Assembly (NCBI GenBank): GCA_030581615.1
Contig: JAKTTT010000053.1
Coordinates: forward strand, 1 to 64,000
Direction of reading: 5' to 3'
Length of the DNA stretch: 64,000 bases
Source of the DNA: Alloascoidea africana
Taxonomy: Eukaryota > Ascomycota > Alloascoideomycetes > Alloascoideales > Alloascoideaceae
Under the pieces are notes generated by a model. That model did no database searches. It had not been told where the DNA came from and saw only the letters and a list, made by a program, of their open reading frames with translations. Positions 1-12,316 of the stretch are shown piece after piece (position 1 is the first letter of the stretch; each line of letters begins with the position of its first letter). The translations under genes were made by a program, and so were the position numbers.

Positions 1-568
<568 letters not shown>

Positions 569-786
569 AGTAGTTGCCTGTAATGAGTAGCTGAGACTGT
601 TGAAAAAGGAAGAAGAACACAATCCAAGAATTAATTAGATGGATCTAGTTTGACACTTTTTTTAAAAAAAAATAAAATAAAAAATGATACATGATTGCAA
701 AACGTAAATATGATGCTCTCCCATTGTTTATGTATAAAGTACAGAATGAGTGTCCTGATACTATACGGTTCTTAATTCTACCCTAT

Positions 787-3054
787 TTAGCCAGAAACGG
801 CCATCTTCCCATTGCCGTTTATATGCTGCAGTTCCTGTTGCTCATCACGGCTTTTTGTAGCCGTGCTTCCTGATATCAATTCACTTTCAAGCAACGAAGC
901 AAGTTTGGGGTCTTCAACACCTGCCTCATCTATAAACTTGTACCGCTCACCTCTAGAATAGTATTTTGGACTGTTTGATTCGTCTCCAATCAGCTCCTTG
1001 AGGTTCTTTACTGTGCTCGAATCAATCAACACAAACTGGACACTTGAATCAGGACAATCGAAGTTCACAGTCAGTAAAAGCCGCTCCATTATTCCTCGAA
1101 TACCACGCGCACCAGTGCCTTCTTTTAGTGCAAGATCCGCAATCTCCTCAATCGCAGGTTGTGTAAACGCTAGTCTCACTCCAAATCGTTTAAAAGAGTG
1201 CACATATTGCTTTAAAATAGCGTTCTTCGGCTCCACAATAATCCGCACCAGGTCCTCTTTAGTTAAAGCGTCCAGGTTCGTAATCACTGGGATTCGGCCA
1301 ACAAATTCGGGAATCATTCCATAGCTCATCAAATCGGCTGGACCGACAAGATCAAGTGCAGACACTTTTCGACCACTATCCAGTACCACCGATATAGGTC
1401 CATTGGTATTCCCACCGCTTCCTCTCATCCCCACAGATTCATCTTCCTTGGTATCTTCTAATTGCACGCCAAAGCCAAACCCACCTTTCGCATTCCGGTC
1501 TGCTATGATTCGGTCCAGACCGACAAACGCACCCATAAATACAAATAGTATGTTTGAGGTATCGACTGCATAGGAATCGCTTTTTTCAGTAGGAAGCGTA
1601 AGCCGTCGAGGATTGAACGGATCATTGCCATTGGAATTGCCGGAGCCAGAAGATCTGTTTTCTGGCTTTGCTGTGACGGAAACCACAGATCCTTCAATCA
1701 TCTTTAACAAAGACTGTTGAACTCCTTCACCGGCAACGTCTCGTCCATCTCTTGTATTGGTACGTTTTGCTAGCTTATCCACCTCATCGAGAACAACTAT
1801 CCCTTGTTCTGCCTTTTGAACATCGTAATCCGCTGCATGAAGAAGTCTTTGAATACAGACATCGACATCCTCACCAATGTATCCTGCTTGCGTTAAAGAA
1901 GTACAATCTGTTATTGAAAACGGCACACCAAGGACTTTTGCCAAGGTTTGGGCAACTAGAGTTTTCCCACTACCGCTAGGACCCAACAGAAGCACATTTG
2001 ATTTTTCTAAAACAGGTACATCATCTTCGTCCTCCTCTTGCTCTCTTCTCCATTTCTCGGAAAATGGCACCCTATCTTGCTGCTGGGCTGAAGGTTTGGG
2101 TAGCTGGTTATTATTCCGTGGGAAATAGTTCTTTGCCAATGGGCCAACTGCACCGAAATCATCCAGATTCATTGCTGTCGTCTCGTTAGCATTGTGTTCT
2201 TCGGACAGCGCAGACCGTCTCTCGTTTCTTTCCAACTCCCGCCGTGAATTCTCTTGTAGACGAATGTAATGGTTGTAAACAGCGACTGACATGATTTTCT
2301 TTGCCTTTTCCTGACCCACTACATACCGATCTAAGTATCGTTTCAGCTCTCGTGGATTCGGCACATAGGATACCGTTGGAGGTTGCTGAGCCGTCGTCGT
2401 TTCCTGGGGTTCTTCGTTCCAATGCATTCGGTCGCTGGAGATTGATCGATGTCTCGTGCTCCTGCTATTATCACTCGGTTCAGACCGCAACCTGGGACTG
2501 ATATTTGGCATTTGAAAAGAGTAGTCATTTGGTGGAGGTGATACTGGCTGATTGTTAGGGGGTTTGAACTTGTTTGCAGTTAGAAACTGTTCATCGGCTT
2601 GTAACTGATACTTCAACAGAGATTTATCTGATAACACTCTGTCCGAATAAACAAAGTTCTCAAATTTGTAAGCTCGTTTGTGTGTTTCAAGATCGACCTC
2701 TTCCTTTGCACGCTTCTCCCTGCCTTGCACGAACCGATATGAAGCATGCGATTGCTCTTCCTTCTCTAGCTCTTTATCCTTCTCTCCCTTTGTCCACAGA
2801 GAATATGATGTTCGATCTAGATTGCCTTCCGAATCCTCTGGAGTATTCCGTACTTTGTCGTTTTCATCCTTGGCACCTTTGAAAAGAGGGCTGGCCCTTG
2901 AGAAGTTCCGGGACTGCAAAGGTACCACCAAACCGTCATTTGCCGAGACAGCTTTGCTCATGGAATACCAGGGGTCATGGAAAACGCTTCTGGCCAGCCG
3001 GGCTCTGGTTATCAACGAACCGTTCCTACCTATACGATGATACCGCAAAGCCAT
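787..3054 (-). CDS. MCX1: Mitochondrial ClpX-type AAA+ ATPase (Mcx1-like), 755 aa
   Basis: AAA+ unfoldase of the ClpX family, expected in the mitochondrial matrix. ATG at 3052-3054 is chosen because it gives a basic, acid-poor start (MALRYHRIGRNG) typical of a presequence; the frame is open a little further upstream but without another ATG. Walker A GPSGSGKT is at residues 358-365 and Walker B LDEVDK at about 422-427. The ClpX signature YIGEDVD and the C-terminal small domain (GTGARGIRGIMER) are present. Residues 30-230 are charged, low-complexity and have no CxxC pair, so the bacterial zinc-binding domain is missing, as in yeast Mcx1. At 755 aa it is longer than the 520-aa S. cerevisiae protein because of this N-terminal region and an insert after Walker B. 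In S. cerevisiae Mcx1 acts without a ClpP partner and activates Hem1; the same role here is inference. Confidence 0.9.
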   Translation of the reverse strand: MALRYHRIGRNGSLITRARLARSVFHDPWYSMSKAVSANDGLVVPLQSRNFSRASPLFKGAKDENDKVRNTPEDSEGNLDRTSYSLWTKGEKDKELEKEEQSHASYRFVQGREKRAKEEVDLETHKRAYKFENFVYSDRVLSDKSLLKYQLQADEQFLTANKFKPPNNQPVSPPPNDYSFQMPNISPRLRSEPSDNSRSTRHRSISSDRMHWNEEPQETTTAQQPPTVSYVPNPRELKRYLDRYVVGQEKAKKIMSVAVYNHYIRLQENSRRELERNERRSALSEEHNANETTAMNLDDFGAVGPLAKNYFPRNNNQLPKPSAQQQDRVPFSEKWRREQEEDEDDVPVLEKSNVLLLGPSGSGKTLVAQTLAKVLGVPFSITDCTSLTQAGYIGEDVDVCIQRLLHAADYDVQKAEQGIVVLDEVDKLAKRTNTRDGRDVAGEGVQQSLLKMIEGSVVSVTAKPENRSSGSGNSNGNDPFNPRRLTLPTEKSDSYAVDTSNILFVFMGAFVGLDRIIADRNAKGGFGFGVQLEDTKEDESVGMRGSGGNTNGPISVVLDSGRKVSALDLVGPADLMSYGMIPEFVGRIPVITNLDALTKEDLVRIIVEPKNAILKQYVHSFKRFGVRLAFTQPAIEEIADLALKEGTGARGIRGIMERLLLTVNFDCPDSSVQFVLIDSSTVKNLKELIGDESNSPKYYSRGERYKFIDEAGVEDPKLASLLESELISGSTATKSRDEQQELQHINGNGKMAVSG

Positions 3055-3207
3055 GTCTAATCGGAACGTCTTTACGTGGGAAAGCAAGAGATAGAGATAT
3101 ATGACCCAAGACGATTTCCCTCCGCATCGCGATACAGGTCCATGTTCGGGTAACCCCAGAAATCTAGCTATTCTGATCTGTCTCTATTAACAAACTAACA
3201 TATGGAA

Positions 3208-6200
3208 TCACAATTCATCGTGTCCAGGCTTTTCTGCCTGAGAGCTCTCTTCCAGCTTTGTGCTTTCCGTTCTGTTTCTCCGTTTCTCATCCTGGACTTG
3301 TTCGCTCAATGCCGCAATCTCATCGTCGTATTCCGTCCACTCTGCCACCTGTCTCCTTGCCCTGTCGAGCTTTGGCTCCTTGGTGAGTGGATTATTGCAA
3401 AGGTCGATGGTCTTTGCAGTTTTCAAGCTTTCATCGCTGCACCATGTTTCGCACCAAAGCCAATCATCCGGCAGTGAGAAAATGGGGATTTCTTTTTGTA
3501 AATTGTTTGGTAAATCTTGATCCAGATTGCTCAGTGAATTGGGGTCTGCACTGAGTGATTGATAATGTTGGCGAAGTCTGTCTCCAGCGCCCATTTTGCG
3601 GAACCTGATCAAGTCCACTACATAAAGAGCACTAATATGGTACTTGTAACTGTTCCCAAGGAAACTCTTCCAGTATCCTTGTTTCCAAAATCTAAATCCT
3701 TCCATTTCTTCTCTCGAGTCGCCCATCGGGGTATAACCGTATGGAGCACCTTGAAGATCCATGTCCACGAGTTCTTTCAGATCGGTCCTGACAATTTGGT
3801 CCGCATCTACAAAAATCACCTTGTCCAAATCCTGGGGGAAAAGAACATCAAGGAATAAAATCTTGTATCCCCAAATAGTTCTCTGTTTCTCTTTTTGGGA
3901 TCTTAGCCAACGGGGCCAATTGTAAGTAACCAGTTCGTACTGGAAGCCGTTCTTCTCTGCCAAGTATGGCAAGAATTCTTTGAATTTTGGAGACAAAAAG
4001 TTCTCAATGAACCAAAACTTGACAGTGTGTTCAGGAGCAGTATGACGTTTAACACTAGAGGTCATGATTCCCAAAAATCGCTCGTACAAATGTCCACTTG
4101 CTACTGAGAAAATGTTGATATCTGCCTGCTTTGGTTTCTCCTCTTCCTCCGTCTTGAACCATCCAGAAAGCAAACCTTTTTTGCGACCACCATGCGCACT
4201 TGGATCTTCCTCCATCAAACGTTCGTTCTCCTTACCAGGGCGCTTCACAAATTTGGGATAAACAGTAACCCCATTAAGCTCTGTGACAAATATATCGGCT
4301 GTTTCATCGCTGTTCACAGTACTGGGATCGCCTTCATCCTCAATGGCTTCGACATGCTGTGAGCAAGAAATAATCTTGTACAGGTCTTTAGACCTCCCTT
4401 GTTTGACCTTAAACTTGTACAACCCCGGATTCGCCTGTAATTGAATATAGCCTAAGTTGGTCATTACACTTGTATCTTTCTTTGTGAGTTTTTCCCCCTC
4501 GCCATCAGTTACTTCAACGGCCAGGCCCCTTGGTGGTTGGACATAACCACTAGCCGATTTAGCATTAATATCGAAAGCATGTCCTTCAATTAGAATATTC
4601 TTCAACTCGTAGAGGCCATTTATAACCAAATGTTTGGACTTGGGAAGGATAATGTTGTCTAGATCGTGAACACTCTCAACAGGCATGGCAATCCAAGCTG
4701 GTGGAACAACCATGTCCAAACTAAGAAGTGTTTCATCAGGGACATCAAAGCTGGCCAAAGAAGGATACACGGGGGCTCCAGTGATTTTGTTGAATTCAAT
4801 CAACTTTCCTGATTTTGTGGTGTAAACTCCTTGATAAAACCTCTTCACTGGAACCTCACTAAGCTCAAGCACCGGATTCAAAATAATCTTTACTGAGATT
4901 GTAGCCAGGTTTGACAGAGCATATAGAATTGGCGCAAGTTGCTGAGCACTCTCACTTAGAGGATCAATAATTGCTGTGATTTCAATTGGACTCTTCTTGC
5001 CCTCGCCATTAAGAGTGATCGCAGACAATTCTGTTTTAAACTCTGGTAAATGGATTCTAGCGCGATTAGGAGCAATTCCAAAGAAATCATTCTCCGCTTG
5101 GCTTGAGGAAATTAGGAGCTGAACAAGTTGGTCGTACCAATCAAAGGTGTCATGGGGGAAAGAATCGGGATATGAAACTTCATTTTCGCGTAGGAATTTT
5201 ATAATTGGTGCAATTCTCTCTTCATACTCATGATCAAACAACAATTCAAGGTCTTCGGGTTGGAAAACATCATCTTCTGAAAGTGTGATCTTTCTACTTC
5301 CGAGTATGATCGTAATGCCATCTTCTTTAATCTTGTTTTCCTGAAGGAATGTGGGAGAAGCAGGCGATGCAGTATTGGAAGTTTCAAACTTAGCATTTTC
5401 AATATTCATTACAAATTCCTCAGTGAGCAAGTCATTGGCAAACGCTTCCTGAAGTTTGGAAAGCACCTTTATTCCATTCTTGTTGTTTGTGGTTTGAACA
5501 AATCTGTACTTGACATTCTCTCCCTTTGATCCCGAATTAACAATGAACCTCAGGGTTTGAACCAGTTGTTTCAATGTACCTTGAGATCCAAAATCTCCAA
5601 TCAACCAAAGGGACAAATATGCCTCATCCTCTGTTCCTTTTGAAATGTACTCAACGCTATGGGCCAAGTCGGCCTTTTTTACAGAGACGAAAACCAACTC
5701 TGTGGGATCTTCAGGAATCACAATGGTATTCCTTCTTAGCTGAGCATTTTTCAACAAAAAGTCTTTTAAAGGTACATCATCATCATCGGATAGTTCGTCC
5801 TTAAGGTATGCCTGGTGTAATCTTTTGTTATCCGAAGAAATGATTCCACCAGCTAGATAAGGCCATCTTCGGTCGAGATCCACTATAATTCCATTGATCA
5901 CAACTTTCCCCGTGTCGATTTGAAGTCTCTTTAACCATTTCCGTGATGATTTCCATAGTGATTCAACAACCTCGTTATCACCATCAGATGTATAACGTGG
6001 GACCTTGTGGATTCTTGTAAACCTTTTCAAAACGGCATCATCATCCTCAGCAGTGCCTTTTGAATTCATCAATCTGCTTGCAAAAGCGGCCAATTTTTCT
6101 CCAGCAAGGTTATTGCTGAAAAGATGATAGAAATACTTACCTCTACGTCGTGAATCTGCAGAAACATCTAGAGGAACGATGCCGATTTGTAGAGGGACCT

Positions 6201-7871
6201 TGTTCCCAATGACAAAAGAGGATATTCCTTGAAGAAGTTGTAAATGTTCTGAATCGGTCAAATCAAGAGCAAATACATATGAATGGATATTTTCCCTGAT
6301 TGGGTAGAATTGTCCATTTGGGAGTTGATCACTTAAAACAGATCGATCATTTTCAAATTTGGAATAGGCCTTGTCTACAGAAACATCGTTAAACCAAATG
6401 ACATCGTTAGAGGTTTCATCTTCAACGATATATCTGGGGTCATCAGTCATTGTGCTTGCAGTGTCCCCAATACCACTTTTCAAAAGATCAGATGCTTGTT
6501 TCTGTGACAAACCAAGTTTTGCCGTTTTTTCAATAAGATCGGATTCCTTTTTGAATAGTTCAAAAAAATCTAAAATTGTGTCCTGTCCTGCAGTGGTGAC
6601 TATGCCATTGACGAAAATCTGTGATGAGCCTGGTTTTAATCCGAGTTTTTGGTTATCTTTGATTTCATTCACGAGTTTTTCATCCACGGCCAGATCTTTT
6701 AAAACAGGTAGATACTGTGGTAGATGAGAAGTTAGCTTAACCAGTTTTTCCAATTTTGAGAGTGGTGAACTGTCCTCGGATCCATCCATCAGAAAAGTCG
6801 ATGCCTTTAGATCAAGCAGACTCAACTCTGCTTTTGAAACTGTTTCGATTTCCGAGTAGTGTTCATCCAAAAAGGATGTGGCACCAGATACACTGATAAT
6901 TTCTTGATCCGGGTGTTGTTCTCCCAAGGATTCCTCTTCTCCTCTGTCATCGATTACGAGATAATCTGTTCTCTTCAAATTCAATGCTACTCCATAACCA
7001 CTGAGCAATTCTTTCTTTTCGTCTTGATTCGCGGGCAAGTATCTCAGAACGTACCGTAGTTTCCCGGCATCTGCTGATTCGCTCAGGTATTTGATCCACA
7101 GTTTAAAATCTTCATTCTGTATATTTCCATAGATAATGGCCAAGGGTGCTGCTGTATTATCGGACCCATAAATTCTGTTTTCATCCAGTTGCATAATGTC
7201 ATCTTTGGTTTTAGAACTTCCAGTGGTCATTAGTGCAAATGCGTCATCAGGTTTACAATAAATGGTATTCCCATATAACAACCAAGAATTAACGCCATCA
7301 GGACATTGGCCATCCATGTATCTTTTGTACTTTGATGATTCCACTTGTGGAAGTACATATTGGGTGTAGTACTGGTAATGTGCCTGTATTTTGGGGGATT
7401 CGTAATGGGAGGATAGGCTTAAAGTGACCAAATCCCATTGCAAGGGAGAAAGATATCCATTGTCCAGTAGGAAAGTTTTGGCCTTGTTGTAGAAATCTTG
7501 GCTTGTAAGAGTTGCTGAGTTGTCAATGTCAATATCAATGTCGGCATCTTCCTCATCCTCTTCATCATCCTCTGTTTTCACAACCGTCTTGAACGATGTG
7601 ATATACTGTTTCAACAGGGGGAAATAGGCAGCTTCGTTTTCTCGAGCAACAGCCTCTCTTTCAACAAAAGGAGAAAAGAAAGGTATTAGTGTTTGTAAAT
7701 CCACAGTGGTTGGAAAACTTGTACTGGTACTGGTACTTACAAAAGCGACAGCTCAAAAGGCACTGTTTTCCAATTTGCCTGCAATTGGATGTTCACATTG
7801 CTGGATGCTATCACCGACAAAACCAATCCGGCCAGAAGCACCAGGGCCTGGCGTAGATCGACTTTTCTCAT
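3208..7871 (-). CDS. UDP-glucose:glycoprotein glucosyltransferase (ER folding sensor), 2 exons, 1526 aa
   Basis: ER-lumen enzyme that re-glucosylates misfolded N-glycoproteins so that calnexin retains them. Exon 1 is 7741-7871 (signal peptide MRKVDLRQALVLLAGLVLSV), the intron is 7658-7740 (GTAAGT donor, CACTAAT branch, AAAG acceptor) and exon 2 is 3208-7657. The join restores the family N terminus. About 1150 residues of thioredoxin-like and beta-sandwich sensor region precede the GT24 catalytic domain, where FVDADQIVR (the DxD metal site) and LDQDLPN are intact. The protein ends in HDEL, an ER retrieval signal. Intact catalytic residues argue for a true UGGT rather than the degenerate S. cerevisiae Kre5, so I give no symbol. 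Residues about 40-55 are acidic and low-complexity. Confidence 0.93.
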
Positions 7872-8076
7872 GGTGTGGCTATATAGGTAGGGGGTGAAGT
7901 GTACGTGTGTATGTGTGTGAAGAGAAGAGAAGCTCACAATTATAGATGATGTGGTGATGAGGTGGCAGTTGGGCTGTTTAAAGTTGAAGTTGACCTGTGA
8001 AAGCACCAGCTTGTTTACAACTAAATAACATAACAAAAGTCCTATATATTCATTCCTTTTTTTTTTTTTTTGAGAA

Positions 8077-9861
8077 CTATGGGTTCAGTGGCTTTTGAGC
8101 ATATACAAATGTGGTATATTGGTTTGGGGCATGTTTGCGGCTATGCTGGGTTTTCGAGCCGTCTTTTTCATTATCGATTGTGACCATAGACACATTCAAG
8201 CAGTAGTTTCTAAATTGTTCAATGGCCTCTGGGTCCTTTAGAAACGTATCACCGTATAGATTTGCCAATTGTAACCAGTAGTACTGTAATAAAAAGTCCG
8301 TGACGTAGGAGGCCGTTCCGCCCACGTTTGAGGCCCGTGGAAGTAGAACCACGGCCTTGTGGATGTTGACAAAGCCCACTTTTTGAAGATGTTTGACTAT
8401 ACTTTTGGAAGGATATTGGTCGATTCCTCTCGGTACCATGGCTTTGTTAACCAGGGCTTCTATCCAAGGAAGATCCGAGTCGTCTGGATTTAGCATGTCG
8501 AGGTCCGAGACCAAAAGCTCAACGTAGCCCCCAGGTTTTAAAATTCTGTGAATGTCTTGCATTGTCTTTTCCCAATCATCTTTTTTCAAAAGATACCAAA
8601 GTGCTCTTGAAGTGACGGAATTGAAAAACTCGTTTTTGAAAGGCAATTCTGTAAAAGATTTACCAGTAAATGGAATAAAATTGGATGGTCCACCACCGAA
8701 ATCATGAGATGAGAGTTGATATCCATATACAACGGTATCGGGATAGTCCATTGCCAATTGCCAACTAAGAGGTGATCGAAGGATTCCTTCCAAGTCCAGA
8801 ATTGCAATGTTTTCCGATGTTAGGCCTTTTTTCTGTCGTTCGCGATTTCTCTGAATGAAATTTCGCATCTCTGGATTCACTATAGTTTGTCCTTTTTGCA
8901 AATAAAGCAATCCCATGATGGACCATAATGACATAATACCAGGGTCATTCCCAGGCTTGTAAGTTCTTACAAATTGTAACCAGGCTTCTCTCCGCGTCTT
9001 TGCATAGACGATACAATCGGAGAGCCTACTTCTTTTCCAAAACTTGTAGTAGTTGCTCCAGGCATCTTTATGTGGTTCGTGTTTCCGATTTAGCTCTTTG
9101 AGTGCAGTATTGGGTTCAGAAGCTAATTTTTTCTCTTGAAGACCCCTGCTTAAGAACGTGTTATCATGATTTGCATAATCGAAAGGGTTGTAATCGTAAT
9201 CTTCGAAAGAGTCGCTGTAACTCGAGTCGCCCTTGGACATTATAGTTGAGACATCGGAGGTTGGGGAGTCGCGCAGTGGGTCTCTCATCGATGTTGCACT
9301 TGAAAAGCTCATGCGGCCACCGGTGACCGTGCTGAGAGATGAGGATGATGAGACTACGCTAGTCACCGATGGCTGCTTTTGGGATCTTCTCCATGAGGTC
9401 GCAGTGGGTTCGGCAATTGGTTGTGGTCTTCTCTGTAAGTGTTTCTTGTCGATGGGAAGGGTCTCAGATTGAGTATCTGGTGATGCATCGGATTGCTGTT
9501 TGGGAGAGATGGGAGAACGGTCGCTAACACTCGCCCGAAATCTCATCACGGTAGGACTTTGGGGAAGAGGAAGAGGAAAAGATGGAGAAGAAGATGTTTG
9601 TGGGGGTGGTTGAGTTTGCTGAAAGATACGAGGAGAAGAGAGACTTGCGCTGCTGTTTGTCCTCAATATGCTTATACTCGTTTTTGGTCTGATTGTTCCG
9701 GATTCACCGTTTGTGATGTTTTCGAGGATGAGCCGCGATGGAGATTCGGAGGAAGCAAGCCCAGTCTGATCCGTCTGGAGCTTTTGATTGGGGGCGGCGA
9801 GTTTGTCTTTGTTCCCCGAATGGAGTCTGGAGAAGCCAAGAGCCTGTGAAAAAGAGCTCAT
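8077..9861 (-). CDS. SAM-dependent methyltransferase-like protein, 594 aa, substrate unknown
   Basis: Residues 1-230 are Ser/Pro/Gln-rich, low-complexity and probably disordered. The C-terminal half has a class I methyltransferase fold signature: a motif-I-like strand (IAILDLEGI), then FNSVTSRALWYLL and the motif-III block ILKPGGYVELLVSD at about residues 450-480. This looks like the fungal Methyltransf_11 group. Motif I lacks the usual GxGxG, so SAM binding may be altered. ATG at 9859-9861 is the first in frame and the stop is TAG 8077-8079. The downstream neighbour is the glucosyltransferase on the same strand; upstream is a very long divergent intergenic tract. I do not recognise a named orthologue and do not assign a substrate. 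Confidence 0.75.
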   Translation of the reverse strand: MSSFSQALGFSRLHSGNKDKLAAPNQKLQTDQTGLASSESPSRLILENITNGESGTIRPKTSISILRTNSSASLSSPRIFQQTQPPPQTSSSPSFPLPLPQSPTVMRFRASVSDRSPISPKQQSDASPDTQSETLPIDKKHLQRRPQPIAEPTATSWRRSQKQPSVTSVVSSSSSLSTVTGGRMSFSSATSMRDPLRDSPTSDVSTIMSKGDSSYSDSFEDYDYNPFDYANHDNTFLSRGLQEKKLASEPNTALKELNRKHEPHKDAWSNYYKFWKRSRLSDCIVYAKTRREAWLQFVRTYKPGNDPGIMSLWSIMGLLYLQKGQTIVNPEMRNFIQRNRERQKKGLTSENIAILDLEGILRSPLSWQLAMDYPDTVVYGYQLSSHDFGGGPSNFIPFTGKSFTELPFKNEFFNSVTSRALWYLLKKDDWEKTMQDIHRILKPGGYVELLVSDLDMLNPDDSDLPWIEALVNKAMVPRGIDQYPSKSIVKHLQKVGFVNIHKAVVLLPRASNVGGTASYVTDFLLQYYWLQLANLYGDTFLKDPEAIEQFRNYCLNVSMVTIDNEKDGSKTQHSRKHAPNQYTTFVYAQKPLNP

Positions 9862-12316
9862 ATTATAGTTCTTGCTGGGGTTTTTATATTTTTTGGATTC
9901 CTTCAGTGATTGTTTTAAAGGATAAAGTCGTTTCTTTCAAAGGTAGCAAAAAGAAATACAGAAAGCTCAAGTATACATTTGTAGTAGATGAAATTGTTGA
10001 GTGGGACTAGATTCTCTGGGCGAGCTAACTAATGGAGCTAATGTACTTATGGTTTATACTCGTCGTAGTGGTGGTTTCTGGGCACTAGCTCAAAAGAAGG
10101 AAAAGTTAAAAGAGAAGCAGTCTGGGATGGATAATTAAGGTATATATACATGTGTTTAAGAAGTAGAAGAAAATGCAGAGCTACATGTCTGGCTTTTTGC
10201 TTGTTCATAGAGATTAGATGCGGGAAGCTCCAAAAGGGCCATGCTTCACGCTTCACGCTTCTCTCGCTTCTCCCTCGTTCGTTCGTTCGTTGGCCGTTTT
10301 CCATCTGCCAGGATGGAGATGATGGAGATGATGAAGATGATGTGCGTGCAGGGACCCCCAGAATTGTCCAAAGAACCGACAAAAACAGGGCAAAAACAGA
10401 CAATCAGACCATCCTAAAATGGCTTGGTTGAAGGTCAAAAAGCCAAGAAGATGGCAAATTGGTCTTTCCAGATCTGCAACTGTTGAAGCACAAAGTGAAA
10501 CTGATTTACCAGCATAAAATGGATTTGACATGCCGCTTGATTCTTAGAGAAACCGGCAGGGATCGTTCGAGGCATATCGAGATTAAGATCCATCTCTTGA
10601 AATAAAACGCAGCAGCTGGTTTTTTCATCCTCCATCCAGATGCGATCCAGAAGGGCGAGCACGAGCACATAGCCATAGCCTTAGGACAGTATTTTTTTTC
10701 AATCCGATAGACTCTGATTCCGGGTTGGAACGGTAGGTAATTTAACAAACGCCACTTGCCCTGGGCCTATATGTTCCGACATGTGCCCAATCTGTCTGTA
10801 TCACCTTGTCAAAGACCAATATTTTGTAATACGGGTGTTCTTTGTTCCATGAGATAATATATTGTGTGCGGTACGAAAAGGCAAGCACTTTGATGACAAG
10901 AAGCCTGGTTCTATCTTGTTCGATCTACCGCCTTCTCCGTTTTGCGTTTTGCGTTTTGCAGGAGGATTAGCCAGGCATTTGGACAGTGTTCAGGGTTGTT
11001 GTATATTTTTCATTGCATTTTTGTCTTGTGTCTGGCGCCAGGCACCACAGCTTGTGAAGCCCCCAGGAATCGCCATCTCCAAACCACCCCCACCATATTT
11101 CTTTATTTTGGCTTTCACATTGGACGATGCTAAGCTGGTGTACATGCGGGAAGAGATCTCTGCCCCACCATGATGTAAGTGAAGCAATGACGGCAGATTC
11201 TGCTAATGTAATGCGTGATAAGTCTCACTCTAAAGACATTTCCTTCCAGGCGTTTTGGGGATCAGTCGTCGGGGCAGACCAGACCATCCCATCCGATCCC
11301 ATCTCTGGTGTGAAAAGCCTACTTTGGGAGAAATTTGAAATTTCGTTCTCTGTGTTTCAATATTTAGTCTAACTGTAGAGCATGTCTCAATCTCAATCCA
11401 ATGGGGCGAATATTTAATCATGGTTAATTACTGGATCTGTGTGCTCCGATATCGGCCAATCTGCAATAGAGCTCTTTATAACAGAGTGAGTGAAATACTG
11501 TCCTAGTATATACAATCTAAAGAGTGGATGGTTCCCGGCAATAGCTATTCACAAGCGCTAATCGCAAGAGAACTTTCAGCAAAAAAAAAAAAAAAATAGA
11601 AAAAGATTGAGACAAAAAAACAGCTAAAAGTATAGGATTGTATAGGCTTACGTACCACAAGTAACGCTTTGGTTGTGTTTTCCATACCATTAGTATAGTA
11701 GTAGTATCCGCCTTGGGATATTTTCCAAATCGCGCTTAGAAAAGAAACAGGAACGGGAGATGGACTAGAGATCAAAAAGATAAGCATGAACATGAGCATG
11801 AAAAGGAAAATAGCTTTGCCTTTGTGTTTCTTTTCTTGGATTAGGTTTAGGTATCAAGATTAGAGTGATAAGGCGACCAAGACATCATTTTTCGCAATTT
11901 CTTGCAGAGATTCCACTCGTCCGGGTATAGGACCGAAGTTATCCGTTTCGGCTTTTTTTTTTGCTTTTGCACTGATTGATCGAAGAGGCCGATGGAGAAA
12001 CACTTTTGTGTGTTGGTGAAGATGGAGCATTTCCAGTGGGAAGACCAACCTCCAGATCCAAAGGTCCAAGGCCCGAAAAAGGTCCACCGCCCGGACACAA
12101 TTGCTGCCCGGGCTCCACCAGGCCGCAGCCCAGGCCCCATAGCACTCCATAGCACTCCAACAGCCCCCATAAGACACTATAAGACTCCATGAAACACTAT
12201 AAAACACCGTAAGACTCCACGAGACCCCGGCCACACGCCCTCCGGCCCGGGCACGTGAGGCGAGGCCACGGCCATCCCCAAGGCCCTCGCTCTATCTCGA
12301 TTTGCTGCTCCGTTCC
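9862..12316. other. Long divergent intergenic region, no supported gene
   Basis: 2.45 kb between the divergently transcribed methyltransferase-like gene and the first M16 protease gene, several times longer than most spacers here. Open frames are at most about 100-150 codons, have no family resemblance and lie partly in simple repeats. Seen: short tandem repeats near 10246-10300 and 10940-10965, A/T runs near 11580, an imperfect CACTATAAGACTCC-like repeat at about 12138-12228, and CACGTG at 12252-12257 just ahead of the protease start. A non-coding transcript or an extended promoter is possible but not shown. Confidence 0.6.

Noticed and set aside
10862-11173. 103-codon open frame in the long spacer
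   Set aside because: No motif, low-quality composition and no similarity that I recognise; likely chance.
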